From: Cyanophora paradoxa
Taxonomy: Eukaryota; Glaucocystophyceae; Cyanophorales; Cyanophoraceae
Reading direction: 5' to 3'
NCBI GenBank assembly: GCA_004431415.1
Contig: QPMI01000459.1
Span: 1 to 64,000, forward strand
Length of the DNA: 64,000 nt
Part shown: piece after piece, positions 39,931 to 50,343 of the stretch
How positions within the stretch are numbered: position 1 is the stretch's first letter
Layout: every line of letters begins with the position of its first letter
Program-made: the position numbers and the translations under genes
The notes under the pieces: generated by a model
What the model saw: the letters and a program-made list of their open reading frames with translations, nothing else
Told to the model about the DNA's origin: nothing
The model's database searches: none

Positions 39931-40194
39931 GGGCGGTCCGTAGGACCGTCGAGCTTCAGGCTTCAGCACAGTAATTTGAAATCATGCTATTTTAAGCGAG
40001 GCAGCCAATGTCCTGTCAATACTATTGCTGGCTCATAGAACTAGAGAGCCGGAAAAGGACATAATGGTACAGGTTCAAAAAAGGTTTTTGATCGGGTCAC
40101 GATCACGCGAGATCTAGAACTATAAAGAAAGCACGAAAGAAAGCACTAGCTGCAGCTGCGGGTCCAGGCCGGGATCGCAGGGGTACGGTGCCAG
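39931..40194. other. Intergenic, convergent 3' ends
   Basis: About 260 bp between converging genes. No feature beyond probable 3' UTRs. Confidence 0.6.
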
Positions 40195-42579
40195 CTAGCC
40201 CGGGGGTAGGTGGAGCCAGACGTAGCACTCGCCGTTCGACTTCGGCACCGCCTCCGCCATCGTCTGGAGCAGCGTACCCGTCTCGCCCTTGTCCACGAGG
40301 AGGTAGGAGACCTTGGAGGGCTTGTCCTGCCGCTCCGCCCCCTCCGGCAGCGCCTCCCTAAGCGTCCCGTAGCAGTAGCTGTTCACCACTCGGACCTGGC
40401 GGGGTACAGGCCGCGTCAGCGGCGCCCTGGACCCTGAAGAAAAAGAAGAAGAAGAAGAGGCCCCGGCGCGCCTCGAACCCGTACTCGTCGCGGGCTGCCG
40501 TGAGCAACTCCCGCGCCGCCTCGGGGGAGGAACCTGCGGGGGGTATGCGGTTGGCGGTCTGAGGACGGGGGGAAGGGCGGGAGGAAGGAGGGGGGGTGGC
40601 GCCCACCCGCTGCGGTCCAGCGGCCCGGCGGGCCGAACTCTATGATGACGTTCTTGACGCGGCGGCTCGCGAGAAGGCGCGCCGCCGAGCGGAGCGCGCG
40701 GATCTCGTACCCCTCCACGTCGACCTTGACGAAGGCGATGGGGCCCTCCCCCGTGGGTACGCTGTCCAGCCGCAGGCTCCTCGTGTCCCCCCCGGGTACC
40801 TGCGGGCGCGCATAAGAGAAGCCAAGCCGCCGGGGGCGAACGAAGTGGAGGGGTACGCGCCTCGAGAGGCGTGGCGGTGGCTCCGTCCTCGCCGATCCAA
40901 CCCGAACGCACCCGCACGGACCTGCGCGGCGCGGGCACGCACGCTGAGAAGGGGCCCGCGCGGGATTCGAGCCGGGAGGGGTAGGGTACGCGCCGCTCGT
41001 CGTCGCCGTCCATAGCGGCCCTGTGCAGGACGACGATCCGGTCCCCTACGCCGTTGGCCGCCGCCGAGAGCGCGAGCATCCTCGCCAGCTCCTCCTGCAA
41101 CTCTGTACACCGCCCCCATCGACTCGCGGTTGGGGTACAGCGATTCAGCAACGCTGCGGGGGGTACGCGCACCGATCGCGACGACGGAGAGTCCCAGCGC
41201 GGCCGCGTAAAGCGCGTAGCAGCCGTGGTTCGCTCCGACGTCTGTACCCCCATCAGCATAGCTGGGGGTTGGCAGGGGGGTACGGGACGGGAAGGGCGCC
41301 CACCGAGAACAAGAGCGGCGGGCCAGGCGGCGGCGGCGGCCCTCAGAGTGTCGTACACCGGAGTCTCCCTCCTCAGGTGACCGACAACCAGCCCCCGCGA
41401 GGGGCCCTGGTTCAAGATCTGCGCGGGCCGTTTGTTCTCGTTCGGGAGGGGTACTGGAACCGAGCCGGCCGGCCGGCCGGGCTTCGTTCGCACCACGTGG
41501 AACTCGGGGTCGGTCTGCGAGGGCGCGAGTACCCCCATGCGTCGCGCGAGCCGCTTCAGCTCGGACGCGTCGGCGACGGGGACGGGTACGCGTCCCTCCA
41601 GGCCCGCAGCGGCCGCCGGGCGGGCGGCGGACGACTCCGCGACCTCGACGGTCTTGCCGGCCGCGCCCTCCAGGACCGTGCTGTAGAGCTGGGCGCCGGC
41701 GCGGCTCCCGTCGCCCGCGGCCTCGCCCTGCCAGCGCGCGGCGCTGCCGGAGAAGAACGGGCCCGATCCGGACAGGGCGTCTTCGTCCGTGTACCCCTCC
41801 GACTCGTCGGCCCGCAGGTCGCGCAGGAGCAGCGCCGAGAGGCACATGACGGCCCCGAGCAGCAGCGTGCCGAAGAGGACGCGCCGCCGGGACGGGCGCC
41901 CGATCCCGTTCCGAAGGCGGCCGTCCCAGCCCGGCCCGCCCGGCGCCGGGGCCGCCGGCGAGGGCGCCTCCGCGCCGCGGGCGCGCTCGAGGGACTGCCG
42001 GTGGGCGTGTGCATGGCCGCGCGCGGGGGAGAGCACTTGGTGCACCCGCCGCGCCGCGAGTGCCTCCACGAGGCTCGCGTCCTCCCCGCCGCGCTGCTGC
42101 CGCTCGCGAAACTCTTTCACCAGGTCCTGCCGGCCCGCCCGAGTCAGGCCCGGCGGGCGGGCGGGCGGGCGGGCGGGCGGGCGGGCGGGCCGCGCGCGCG
42201 CGACGCGGAGCGGAGGCGCTCGCCTTGAACGCGCGGTCCAGCGGGTGCTGCCACTGCACCATCGTCCCCAGCGAATAGTACTTGTAGCCTGCAGCCGAGC
42301 GCCCTCAGCCCGGCTGCCGCGGAGACGCTGCAGCTGCGGGGCGCAGCGGCGCTCACCATCCGGCGAGACGTGCTCGTGCCAGCCTTCGGGGAGCGGTGCG
42401 GTGCTGCGGCACAGCCGGGCGCCTGTGAGCGGCGGGGACGGGCGCGGCGAGCACGTAACGCACAGGCCGGTCTCGGCGATCCACAGGAGTGCGGGCTCCG
42501 CCTCAGGATCTATCCCAAGATACCGCGCATACTCTTCCACCTCATCGCTGCGCGGCGTCGCCTTGCGCTCGTCCGCCAT
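40195..42579 (-). CDS. WW-domain, single-pass FkbM-family methyltransferase
   Basis: The ATG at 42579 opens a Cep164-like N-terminus (EVEEYARYLGIDPEAEPALL) leading across an intron into a WW domain (APLPEGWHEHVSPDG, then after another intron MVQWQHPLD). A charged linker and a membrane helix follow (RVLFGTLLLGAVMCLSALLL, near 41,860), then a Ser/Ala-rich stalk and the FkbM methyltransferase: DVGANHGCYALYAAALGLSV (SAM-binding loop, near 41,220) and FVKVDVEGYEIRALR (near 40,710), followed by KNVIIEFGPPGRW. The last exon ends in GECYVWLHLPPG. Topology would place the WW domain in the cytosol and the enzyme in the Golgi or ER lumen. The substrate is likely a glycan, as in other FkbM enzymes. Exon edges after the linker are approximate because introns are GC- and C-rich. 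Confidence 0.65.
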   Translation of the reverse strand: MADERKATPRSDEVEEYARYLGIDPEAEPALLWIAETGLCVTCSPRPSPPLTGARLCRSTAPLPEGWHEHVSPDGERRCAPQLQRLRGSRAEGARLQATSTIRWGRWCSGSTRWTARSRRAPPLRVARARPARPPARPPARPPGLTRAGRQDLVKEFRERQQRGGEDASLVEALAARRVHQVLSPARGHAHAHRQSLERARGAEAPSPAAPAPGGPGWDGRLRNGIGRPSRRRVLFGTLLLGAVMCLSALLLRDLRADESEGYTDEDALSGSGPFFSGSAARWQGEAAGDGSRAGAQLYSTVLEGAAGKTVEVAESSAARPAAAAGLEGRVPVPVADASELKRLARRMGVLAPSQTDPEFHVVRTKPGRPAGSVPVPLPNENKRPAQILNQGPSRGLVVGHLRRETPVYDTLRAAAAAWPAALVLGGRPSRPVPPCQPPAMLMGVQTSERTTAATRFTRPRWDSPSSRSVRVPPAALLNRCTPTASRWGRCTELQEELARMLALSAAANGVGDRIVVLHRAAMDGDDERRVPYPSRLESRAGPFSACVPAPRRSVRVRSGWIGEDGATATPLEARTPPLRSPPAAWLLLCAPAGTRGGHEEPAAGQRTHGGGPHRLRQGRRGGVRDPRAPLGGAPSREPPRQERHHRVRPAGPLDRSGWAPPPLLPPALPPVLRPPTAYPPQVPPPRRRGSCSRQPATSTGSRRAGASSSSSFSSGSRAPLTRPVPRQVRVVNSYCYGTLREALPEGAERQDKPSKVSYLLVDKGETGTLLQTMAEAVPKSNGECYVWLHLPPG

Positions 42580-43247
42580 CGCCTGGCCGACCCGCGCCGA
42601 GCTGCCCGACGTCCCGGACCGAAGCGGATGGCTGTTGCCCCGCGCAGCTACCGCCGCGGCTGACAGAGCGGCGCGTCTAGCGATGGAAGTCGCTCGGGTT
42701 CATCTGGACGAAGGCGCACTACCTAACCTCGCTTCCTGCGCGTCACAGATGTCGCAGATGCAGTCTGGAGGCCTAGGCTGCTCAGACTGCTCTACGTGGG
42801 TGGGTACGCGGTGTGGCTTGGGGTACGGGTGGCTCCGCGCAACGCGACCGGGCCGGCTCTGCAGCAGCGAGCGAACAGCGCAAAGCGAACGTGAGCGATA
42901 GAACGAGCATCGCGGCGGCGATCGATCAAAGGCGCCTCCCGCTCGCCACCGAAAGGACCCCATTTGCGCACGAAATTCATGATTCCCGCATTTCCCAAAT
43001 TCGCATTTCCCAATGTCGCGCACTGCGGCCCACGCGCTTGCGGAGCGGGAATGCGTGCGCGTATACTGTCGTCTGTCCAACAGCGAGGTCACAGCAAGCT
43101 AGCTAGCAGCAGCTCTATCGGTACGCGCAGCACAGCAGCAAGCGCACGCGCACGCGCACCAGCAGTAGCTCCAGCGCCAGCTGCAGTAAGTTGATCGCGC
43201 GCGCGAACCGGCGGCAGCTTGTGAGCTCACTTGGCCGAAGCGTGGAG
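42580..43247. other. Divergent intergenic region
   Basis: About 670 bp between divergent genes, presumably both promoters. It contains repeated ATTTCC and AATTC pieces near 42,960-43,015 and CGCGCAC-like repeats near 43,140, but no gene. Confidence 0.6.
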
Positions 43248-45105
43248 ATGGAGGGCCCGATCTTCACCCCAGTGCAGTCGCTGCTCGGGGCGCTTCTTTT
43301 CGGATGCGGCGTGTTCCTGCTTCTCTTGCTGTGCGGGCGCGTGGCTGGAGTATCGGGGTCCTGGGTGACAGTCATCTTCGGGTGCCCTGACGGTACGCGC
43401 GCCCCGGGCGCTAGGCAGATAGTTCGAATTTCGTACCTTCTCTTAGCTGGTCCGCCGCGCGCGAGTGCAGGCCTATGGGTCCGCGTGGGTTTGATCGCTG
43501 GCATCATCGGCGGCGCCCACATCGGCGCCTTCACGTTCCCGCGCGGCTTCACGAGCCTCCTGCCGTTCCCAACCTGGCAGTACGCGCTCGCCGGCCTCCT
43601 TGTTGGTGCGGCCGGCACGCGCGTGCTCGCGGGGCGCCGAACAGGGAAACGGTCTAGATTTGATCATGAAGGCATCCACGCAGTAAATCGATTTATCGTT
43701 AGCTATGGTGCTGAAGAGTGCCGCGGCGCAGGCTGGGGGACGCACACGGCGAACGGATGCACCAGCGGTCACAGTGCGCGCGGCCCGCGCGCGGCTGGCG
43801 CTGCTGCGGCTCTCTGACCGGAGCGGCAGTGATCTGCGGCGCCTCGCGCCTCTCCCTCCGCTCCATCGCCGCCTCCGCGACGTGAGCCGCCCCCGCACTC
43901 GAATCGTAATCGGAACTGGTTCTTTCTCACCTGTCGCTCCTCCAGGTTCTGCGGCATGGCCCTTGTAATGTCCAACGCTCTCAAACGTAACTTCCAGGGT
44001 GCGCCGTCTAGCTAGCCCCCCCCGGCCTTCGCCGTGCCGACCCCGGGCCCGGCCGCGGCCCCTCCCTTCGCTCGCAGGTGTGCACGCGATCGCGCCGTAC
44101 GCGGCGGCGACGACCGAGGAGATCGTCGTGATGTGCTGTACCCTGGCCGCCGTCCTCTTCGCGGCCGCCGCCGTGTACCTCCTCTCGCCCCGCGGCCTCC
44201 GCCTCCTCGGCGAGGGCGCGGCCTCCCTCGCCGGCGCGACGATCTCGGGACTGGCCGTCGGCGCCGGCCTCGTCTACTCCGGAATGGGCCGCCAGGACGC
44301 CGTCCTCGGGTTCCTGAACGTCATGTGCGTCAACTCAAAATTTGATGTACTTTTTCTGTACCCCTCCCTGATTCCTGTACCCCGGGGGTACAGGGACGTC
44401 TGGAACCCGTCGCTCATGTTCGTTGCGGGCGGGGCGCTCCTCCCGAACCTCGTGCTGTACTTCACTGTTATCCGGGGTATGGCTACGCCGCTCCTCGGGG
44501 GCAAGTTCTGCCTCCCCTCCGCCAAGGCCCAGGTTCGAGTCCCGCCCTCCCCATTTCCCCCATTTCTTATACCCCCGCCCGCAGCGCTCGATTGACCTGA
44601 AGCTGATCGTCGGCTCTGCCGCCTTCGGCGCCGGCTGGGGCCTCGCGGGCTTCTGCCCGGGTACGCCATTACTCTGAATTCAAATTAATCCGCGGCCACC
44701 TGATCATGATCATGATTTGATCCGGCAGGCCCCGCGCTGCTGAACGCCGCGCGGCTCGAGCCGACGGCTCTCTCCTTCGTCGCGTTCATGACCCTCGGAA
44801 TGGCCGTCTCCCGCCTCGTCGAGGTCCGGATCTAATTCAATTTGATCCGCTCTGATTCGATCTGATCTGATCTGATCTGAGCGAAGGTCAAGGCGGCGAC
44901 GGTGGTGGGCACGCCGGACACGGTCCCCGCGGGCGTCTGCCCGCCCTGCATCGAGGAGGGCCGCTGCGACGCGGCCGGCATGTGCGGGCCCGCCGAGAAG
45001 GCGGAGAAGGCGATTGTGGCAAGCGACTTGGAGGCCGGCCAGCCCCAGGCCCCGGCGCCGGCCGCGGGGGAGCTGCCCGCCCCGCCCCTCACCTACAGCG
45101 TGTAG
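43248..45105 (+). CDS. YeeE/YedE-type sulfur compound transporter
   Basis: Membrane protein of the bacterial TsuA/YeeE family that imports thiosulfate or related sulfur species. Exon 1 gives [20 protein letters not shown]. The exon from 43471 gives [20 protein letters not shown] and ALAGLLVG. A short exon has GCTSGH, the conserved Cys motif of the pore; the next gives [15 protein letters not shown], then [16 protein letters not shown]. The second half repeats the pattern: [81 protein letters not shown]. Both halves, separate proteins in some bacteria (YeeE/YedE plus a DUF6691 protein), are here in one chain. A 60-residue tail has two Cys-rich stretches and ends at 45105. Confidence 0.7.
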
Positions 45106-45460
45106 CCAGGCAGCGCTGGCGGCGATTGCTTATACATGTGGGTACCCTGTTCTTATAGAGTAGCCGACTTCTCGGCTCTTTCTATCGTCTATTATTCAAG
45201 CGAGCTGGCGATCGTGATTCATCTGTAGTGCTACCGGCCGCCCCTGTTACCCGGCAGAGTTGCGTATGCAGTTTGTATGCAGGATCATGACGCGCAGGCG
45301 TCACTAGAGCAGGATACAGCTCTAGTTTGTCCATAGCCAGTAGCCAGCCAGCCGGCTAGCCAGCTAGCCAGTTAGCCCAGTTTCAATGAGGAGAACGAAC
45401 GGAAGGAAGGAAGGAAGGACGGAAGCTCATGGTCACCTGAGCCTGGGCCCGGCCCGGGCC
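45106..45460. other. Convergent intergenic region
   Basis: About 355 bp. Near 45,340-45,375 lie tandem AGCCAGCC/GGCTAGCC-type repeats; near 45,400 a GGAAGGAAGGAAGG run. No gene. Confidence 0.6.
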
Positions 45461-46593
45461 TCACTTGAGCCTGCGCTCCTCCTGGTGGAGCGCGCGGAGC
45501 GTCTTCCGCGCCCTTTCGAGGTGCTCGATGCGCTTGCGCTCGGTCAGGACCCGCGCCAGCGCCCGCGCCGCCGGGTTCTCGATCAGGTCCGGGTCCGGCC
45601 CGCCGGCCTGCTCCAGCAGCGCCATGACCTCCTCCAGCATCGCCTCCCCCGTGTGCCTCGCCTGGGGGGGTAGCCCGTACAGCGCCGCCCGCAGGATCCG
45701 CAGCCGCCTGTTCCGCTTCGCGACCTGGGGTAGGGGGGCGGCCCGCCCGGGGTCGGCGGGGGTACGGCGTAGAGAGGAGCGGGAACGAGGTGTACCCCCA
45801 ATTGAAAGAGCTCGGTTTCGATCTGGGGCCCGAAGGCGTCCAGCAGCGATCGCCATTCGGTCTGCCAGGGCTCCACGGCCGGCGGCTGCTCCGGCTGCTC
45901 CTCGTCCTCGTCCTCGCTGCTGCTCTTCCTCCTGACCGCCGCCTTGTGGTCCGGCCGGGCGTAGAGCTTCCTCCTACGGGCGAGGTCGCCGCCGGCGTCC
46001 CCCTTGGCCGCCAGCTCCGCCTTCGCGAACGCCTCCTCCAACCTCGTGTAGCACTCTGCGAACGAGGCGCGCGGAGCACTAAGCGCGGGGCGGGGCCGTG
46101 GGCGAGATGGGAGGGAGGCGCGCACCAGCGCGGTTCAGCTGGGAGCTCTTGTGCGTCTGGCAGGTCACGATGAAGAGATTCTGCGGGCACAGGGCGGGCG
46201 TCGGACGGGCGGCCGCGGCGAGAAGCGGCGCGCGGGCTCGAACGAGCGAGCGCACCTGCGAGAGCCTCGCGCCGATGGAGCGGGCGTTGTCGGGCCCGCG
46301 CTGCCGCAGCCAGTCCGCGGCGATCTGCGAGACGGCGCCTTCCGCCACCGCCGCGTCCAGCGGGTACCGCGCCTGCACCTTCACTCGCTCCGACCCCGGC
46401 TTGACGTTGGGCCTGAGCGCGGTATGGGAAGGCGCAGCTTCCGGCGGGGCGTGCGGCGCGCTCACCCGCCGGCGCCGACGGCCCTGAACTCAATGCTCGG
46501 GCTCTTGAGCAGCCGCGCGATCCGGTCGAGCCGCGACACGAGCCCTGACTGCCCGCCGCTGCCTCCGCCCTTCCCGCGAGCGCTGCCGGCCAT
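45461..46593 (-). CDS. RF-1-domain (ICT1/ArfB-like) protein with acidic insert
   Basis: Exon 1 from the ATG at 46593 gives a Gly/Ser-rich start and LLKSPSIEFRAVGAGG. After an intron (GTGAGC...GCTCAG) comes PNVKPGSERVKVQARYPLD, then AADWLRQRG, and after another intron NLFIVTCQTHKSSQLNRA, ECYTRLEEAFAKA and a basic segment (RRRKLYARPDHKAAVRRKSS). This is the layout of class-I release-factor domains of the ICT1/ArfB type that rescue stalled ribosomes, including the basic tail. At the catalytic loop, where GGQ is expected, my splice model gives GGP. The following acidic stretch (SSEDEDEEQPEQPP) and helical C-terminus (LERARKTLRALHQEERRLK) are not part of the usual family. Probably organellar. Confidence 0.5.
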
Positions 46594-46918
46594 GCCGCGC
46601 GTGCCTGCAAGGAACCTCGGCGCCGCTCCGACCCTGCGCGGGCTGGCCGGCCACGCCAGTGCCGCCGCTGGGCTGTAAACCCGTCCGTAGCGCTGCATCG
46701 CCTCGTCGCGTGCTAACAGCGGTGCGTACAGCGGGGCGTGGGGCGACCAGAGTCGCCGCCGGTTGACGTGCTCCGCCGGCGGCGCTCGGGACGTAAAGGC
46801 GGCCGAAGCCGATATGCATCCGATTGCGCGCGCCGCCGGAAGGCCGGCGGCCCTGCAGCGGAGCGCGAGCGAGAGCATGTGCACCGGGGATGGAGCTGGA
46901 GGGGGCTACATACACGAA

Positions 46919-49900
46919 ATGCCGGCGAGCCTCGCGTTGTTCCCAGCGGCCTGCCGGGCCAGGCCGCTGTCCAGTATGCTCGCAGCGAGCAAGGTAAGCT
47001 ACCCGGGCGCGCGCTCCCCGGCGGCTAGCGCTCGCAAATGCTTGGCGAACCGACGATGCTCACGCCTTCCGGTCGCAGCGGCGGCTTTTCGCTACGCTCG
47101 CGACGTACACACATGTGGCGTCGATCTCCCGGGCGGCGCGGGTCCCCGCGTCCTCCCTGGCCGCTCGCGCCGGCGGACCTCGCTTCGTCGCTCCTCTCGG
47201 ATCCCGGGCCTTTCAGACGAGCACCGGCGACAGCAAACGGAACGATGATCTCGAGGAGGATGACGACAAGGACGAGGTGCCGCTTAAGGACTCCGTGACG
47301 GCGCTCAAGGAGGAAGAGAAGGAGACCGAGGAGGGCGCGCTCGAGAACTTCAAGCTGAGCGACGAGCGGAAGGCGATCCTGCGCGCCAAGGGCATCGAGA
47401 AGCTCTTCCCGATCCAGTGCCGCACCTTCGACGTCATCATCGACGGGCGCGATTTGATCGCGCGGTCCCGCACCGGCACCGGCAAGACCCTCGCCTTCGC
47501 GCTCCCTCTCGTCGAGAAGATCGACCAGGTCATGGCCGAAACCGGCGCCCGGCGCGTCCGCGGGCGGCCGCCCATCGCCATCGTCATGGCCCCGACCCGC
47601 GAGCTGGCCAAGCAGGTCCCCGCCCGCCCGCGCCCCGGGGCCCTTCGTGCGCTCCCTCACTCCTTCTTTCAGGTGGCTCGCGAGTTCGCGTGGATAGCCC
47701 CCAACCTGAGCGTCACCACCATCTACGGCGGCGCTTCCTACGTGCCCCAGGGTGCCCCTCGCCCCCGCGGACCGCCGCGCCGGCGCCCTGAGCCCCGCCG
47801 CAGAGCAGGCGCTGTCTCAGGGCACCGACGTGGTCGTGGGTACCCCCGGCCGCATCATCGACCTGCTGGACAAGGTGCCCTACCCCCCGCCCCGCCCCGA
47901 CCCGCTCGCCCCCGCTTCTCCTGAGCAGCCGAGCCGCGCAGGGCTCCCTCACTCTCTCCGGCGTCCGTTTCGTCGTCCTGGATGAGGCCGACGAGATGCT
48001 CAAAGTCGGTGCGCCGCCCAAGACGGGATGGGGCGCGGAAGGGGCCGGTCCGAGCGCGTACCCCCCGCAGGATTCGAGGAGCAGATGGACCGTATCATGG
48101 AGGAGGTCCCCGCGGAGCAGCGCCAGACACTCCTCTTCTCGGCGACGGTTCCGGCCTGGGTCCGGCAGGCGAGCACTCGCCCCCCGCCCGGCCCGGCCCG
48201 GAGGACCGGCCCCGCTCAAAGCTCCCCCGCGTCTCCTGACGATGCGGGGCGGGCGGCTAGGTGGCTGCGAGGCGCATGAAGAAGCCGCTTTCGGTGGACC
48301 TCGTCGGGTCGCAGGACAACAAGACCTCGGAGACGGGTACGTACGGAACGCCCAATGCGATCCGAGCTGCTTTCTCTGCTCTGATGTGAATGAATCTGAT
48401 CCGCGGCGGCCCTCGTTCGTTCGCAGTGAAGCACATCGCGGTGCGGGTGGCGGCGAGCGCGCGGGCGCAGATCCTCGGCGACCTCCTCACCGTCTTCGCG
48501 CCCAAGCGCGCCATCGTCTTCACCATGACCAAGGGGGTACGCGTCCCTCGGATCTTTAGATCCGTACCCCCGCCGCGCCCCCGAAGCTTCCTCCCCCGCG
48601 AGCGCGCCGGCGCCCTGAACTGAACTTCGAACTTCGTTCGCAGGAGGCGGACGAGCTCGCCGTGTCGCCCTCGCTCCGCATGGAGTGCGGCGTGCTCCAC
48701 GGCGACGTCGCCCAGTCCTCCCGCGAGAAGACCCTCGCCCGCTTCCGCTCCGGCAAAGTCAAGGTCCTTCTTTCTCGCCGATTATTATCATCGTCGAATC
48801 TCCTAGCTTAATCTATCTTTCTCTCTCTGCCTAGGTCCTGGTGGCGACGGACGTGGCGGCGCGGGGCCTGGACATCCCGGAGGTGGACCTGGTCGTTCAG
48901 TACCAGATCCCGAACCACACGGAGGCGTACATCCACCGCTCGGGCCGCACGGGCCGCGCCGGCCGCGACGGCGTCGCCCTCGTCCTCTTCTCCGAGAACG
49001 AGGACCGCGACCTCGCTGACCTCTCCCACGCCACGGGTACGCCGTCTCGTTCCGGGTTGGGGGGGGGGTACCGCCTTCGATCCGCGCGCGATCTTTTTCG
49101 GCGCAGGCGTCAAGTTCGAGATGCGGGGGCCGCCCTCCCCCCAGGAGGTCATGGAGGCCTGCGCCAAGGACGCCGCCGCTGCCGTCGCCGAGGCGCGCCC
49201 GTACCCCCCCCCCGCCTGTACTCTGAATCTTGTAACGAGTACCCCCTGACGGCCCCTCAGGTGCACCCGGACGTCACGCCCTACTTCCTCGCTGCCGCCA
49301 ACGACCTCCTCGCGGCCAAGGGGCCGGGTACGCCCCCCCGCGCGGGCTCGTGTACCCCCGTCCTGATCGTGTACCCCCGGCCAGGCGCGGTTGACAAGCT
49401 CGTGGCGGCGGCGCTGGCGCGCGTGGCTGGCGTCGTGCGGCCTCCGGCGCAGCGGTCGCTGCTGACGGCGATCGAGGGGCGCACGGCGGTGGCGCTGCAC
49501 GGCCCGCGGACCGTTCAGGAGGCGATCTCGCTCACGTACCAGGCGCTGGACAACCTGCCCCCGCCCGAGTCGGAGGCCGAGCAGGCGGAGGACGACGACG
49601 ACGACGACGAGGACGACGACGGGCTCCCGCCCCTGCGCGGCGGCGCCCCGGCGGCGCGCGTGCACATCGGGCGGGCGGCCCAGTTCGAAGGGGGCGTCGT
49701 GATCGACATCCCTACGCACGCGGCGACGCGCCTCGTCAAGGCCTCGTTCCGGCACCTGCCCAAGGAATACAGATTCGAGATCCCGACGACGCTGCCCCAG
49801 CTGCGGGCCGAGGTCGCCCCCCAGGGCATGGGCCGCGCCGGCGGCCGCGGCGGCTTCGGCGGCGGCCGCAGCGGCTTCGGGCAGCGCAGCGGCGGCGGCG

Positions 49901-50204
49901 GCGGCGGCTACAGCGGCTCCCGCGGCGGCGGCGGCGGCTACGGCGGGGGCAGCTACGGCGGGGCCGCGGCGGCGGCGGCGGCGGCGGCTACGGCGGCGGC
50001 TACGGCGGGCGGAGCGGCGGGTCCTACGGGGGCTCGGGCGGGCGCGGCGGGGGCGACCGGGTCGAGCGCTCCTTCGACTACCACCCGCGCAACGACTTCA
50101 TTCGGGACGGGCACGCCGAGACGCACGGCTTCGGCGGGCGCGGCGGCAGCGGCGGGCGCGGCGGCTCGCGCGGCGGCGCCGCCCCCTCCGGCTTCGACGA
50201 GTAG
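46919..50204 (+). CDS. DEAD-box RNA helicase with GUCT domain and RGG tail (one frame break)
   Basis: ATP-dependent RNA helicase resembling DDX21/DDX50 and plant organelle RH3/RH9. The N-terminus ([18 protein letters not shown], then exon 2 to SRAFQTSTG) is a likely mitochondrial or plastid leader; the ATGs at 46814 and 46976 are alternatives. Motifs: Q motif area LFPIQCRTF, motif [14 protein letters not shown], Ia [30 protein letters not shown], then [38 protein letters not shown] and [11 protein letters not shown]. An acidic run of Asp precedes the GUCT domain ([34 protein letters not shown]). The Gly/Tyr/Arg tail changes frame near 49,970 in a GGC repeat; the correct ending is [10 protein letters not shown] with stop at 50204. 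At least eight introns. Confidence 0.8.
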
Positions 50205-50343
50205 ACGCGACCTCGAGCTCGAATTCAGAGGTCTAGATCTAGAGCTCTGTAGCCTGGATTGCGATGGCCCGTGGAACCGATTCAGCGTTCCATGGATGTC
50301 AATTCCGCTAGTTATTTACAAGGTATGAGGGCGTCTTAGATCT

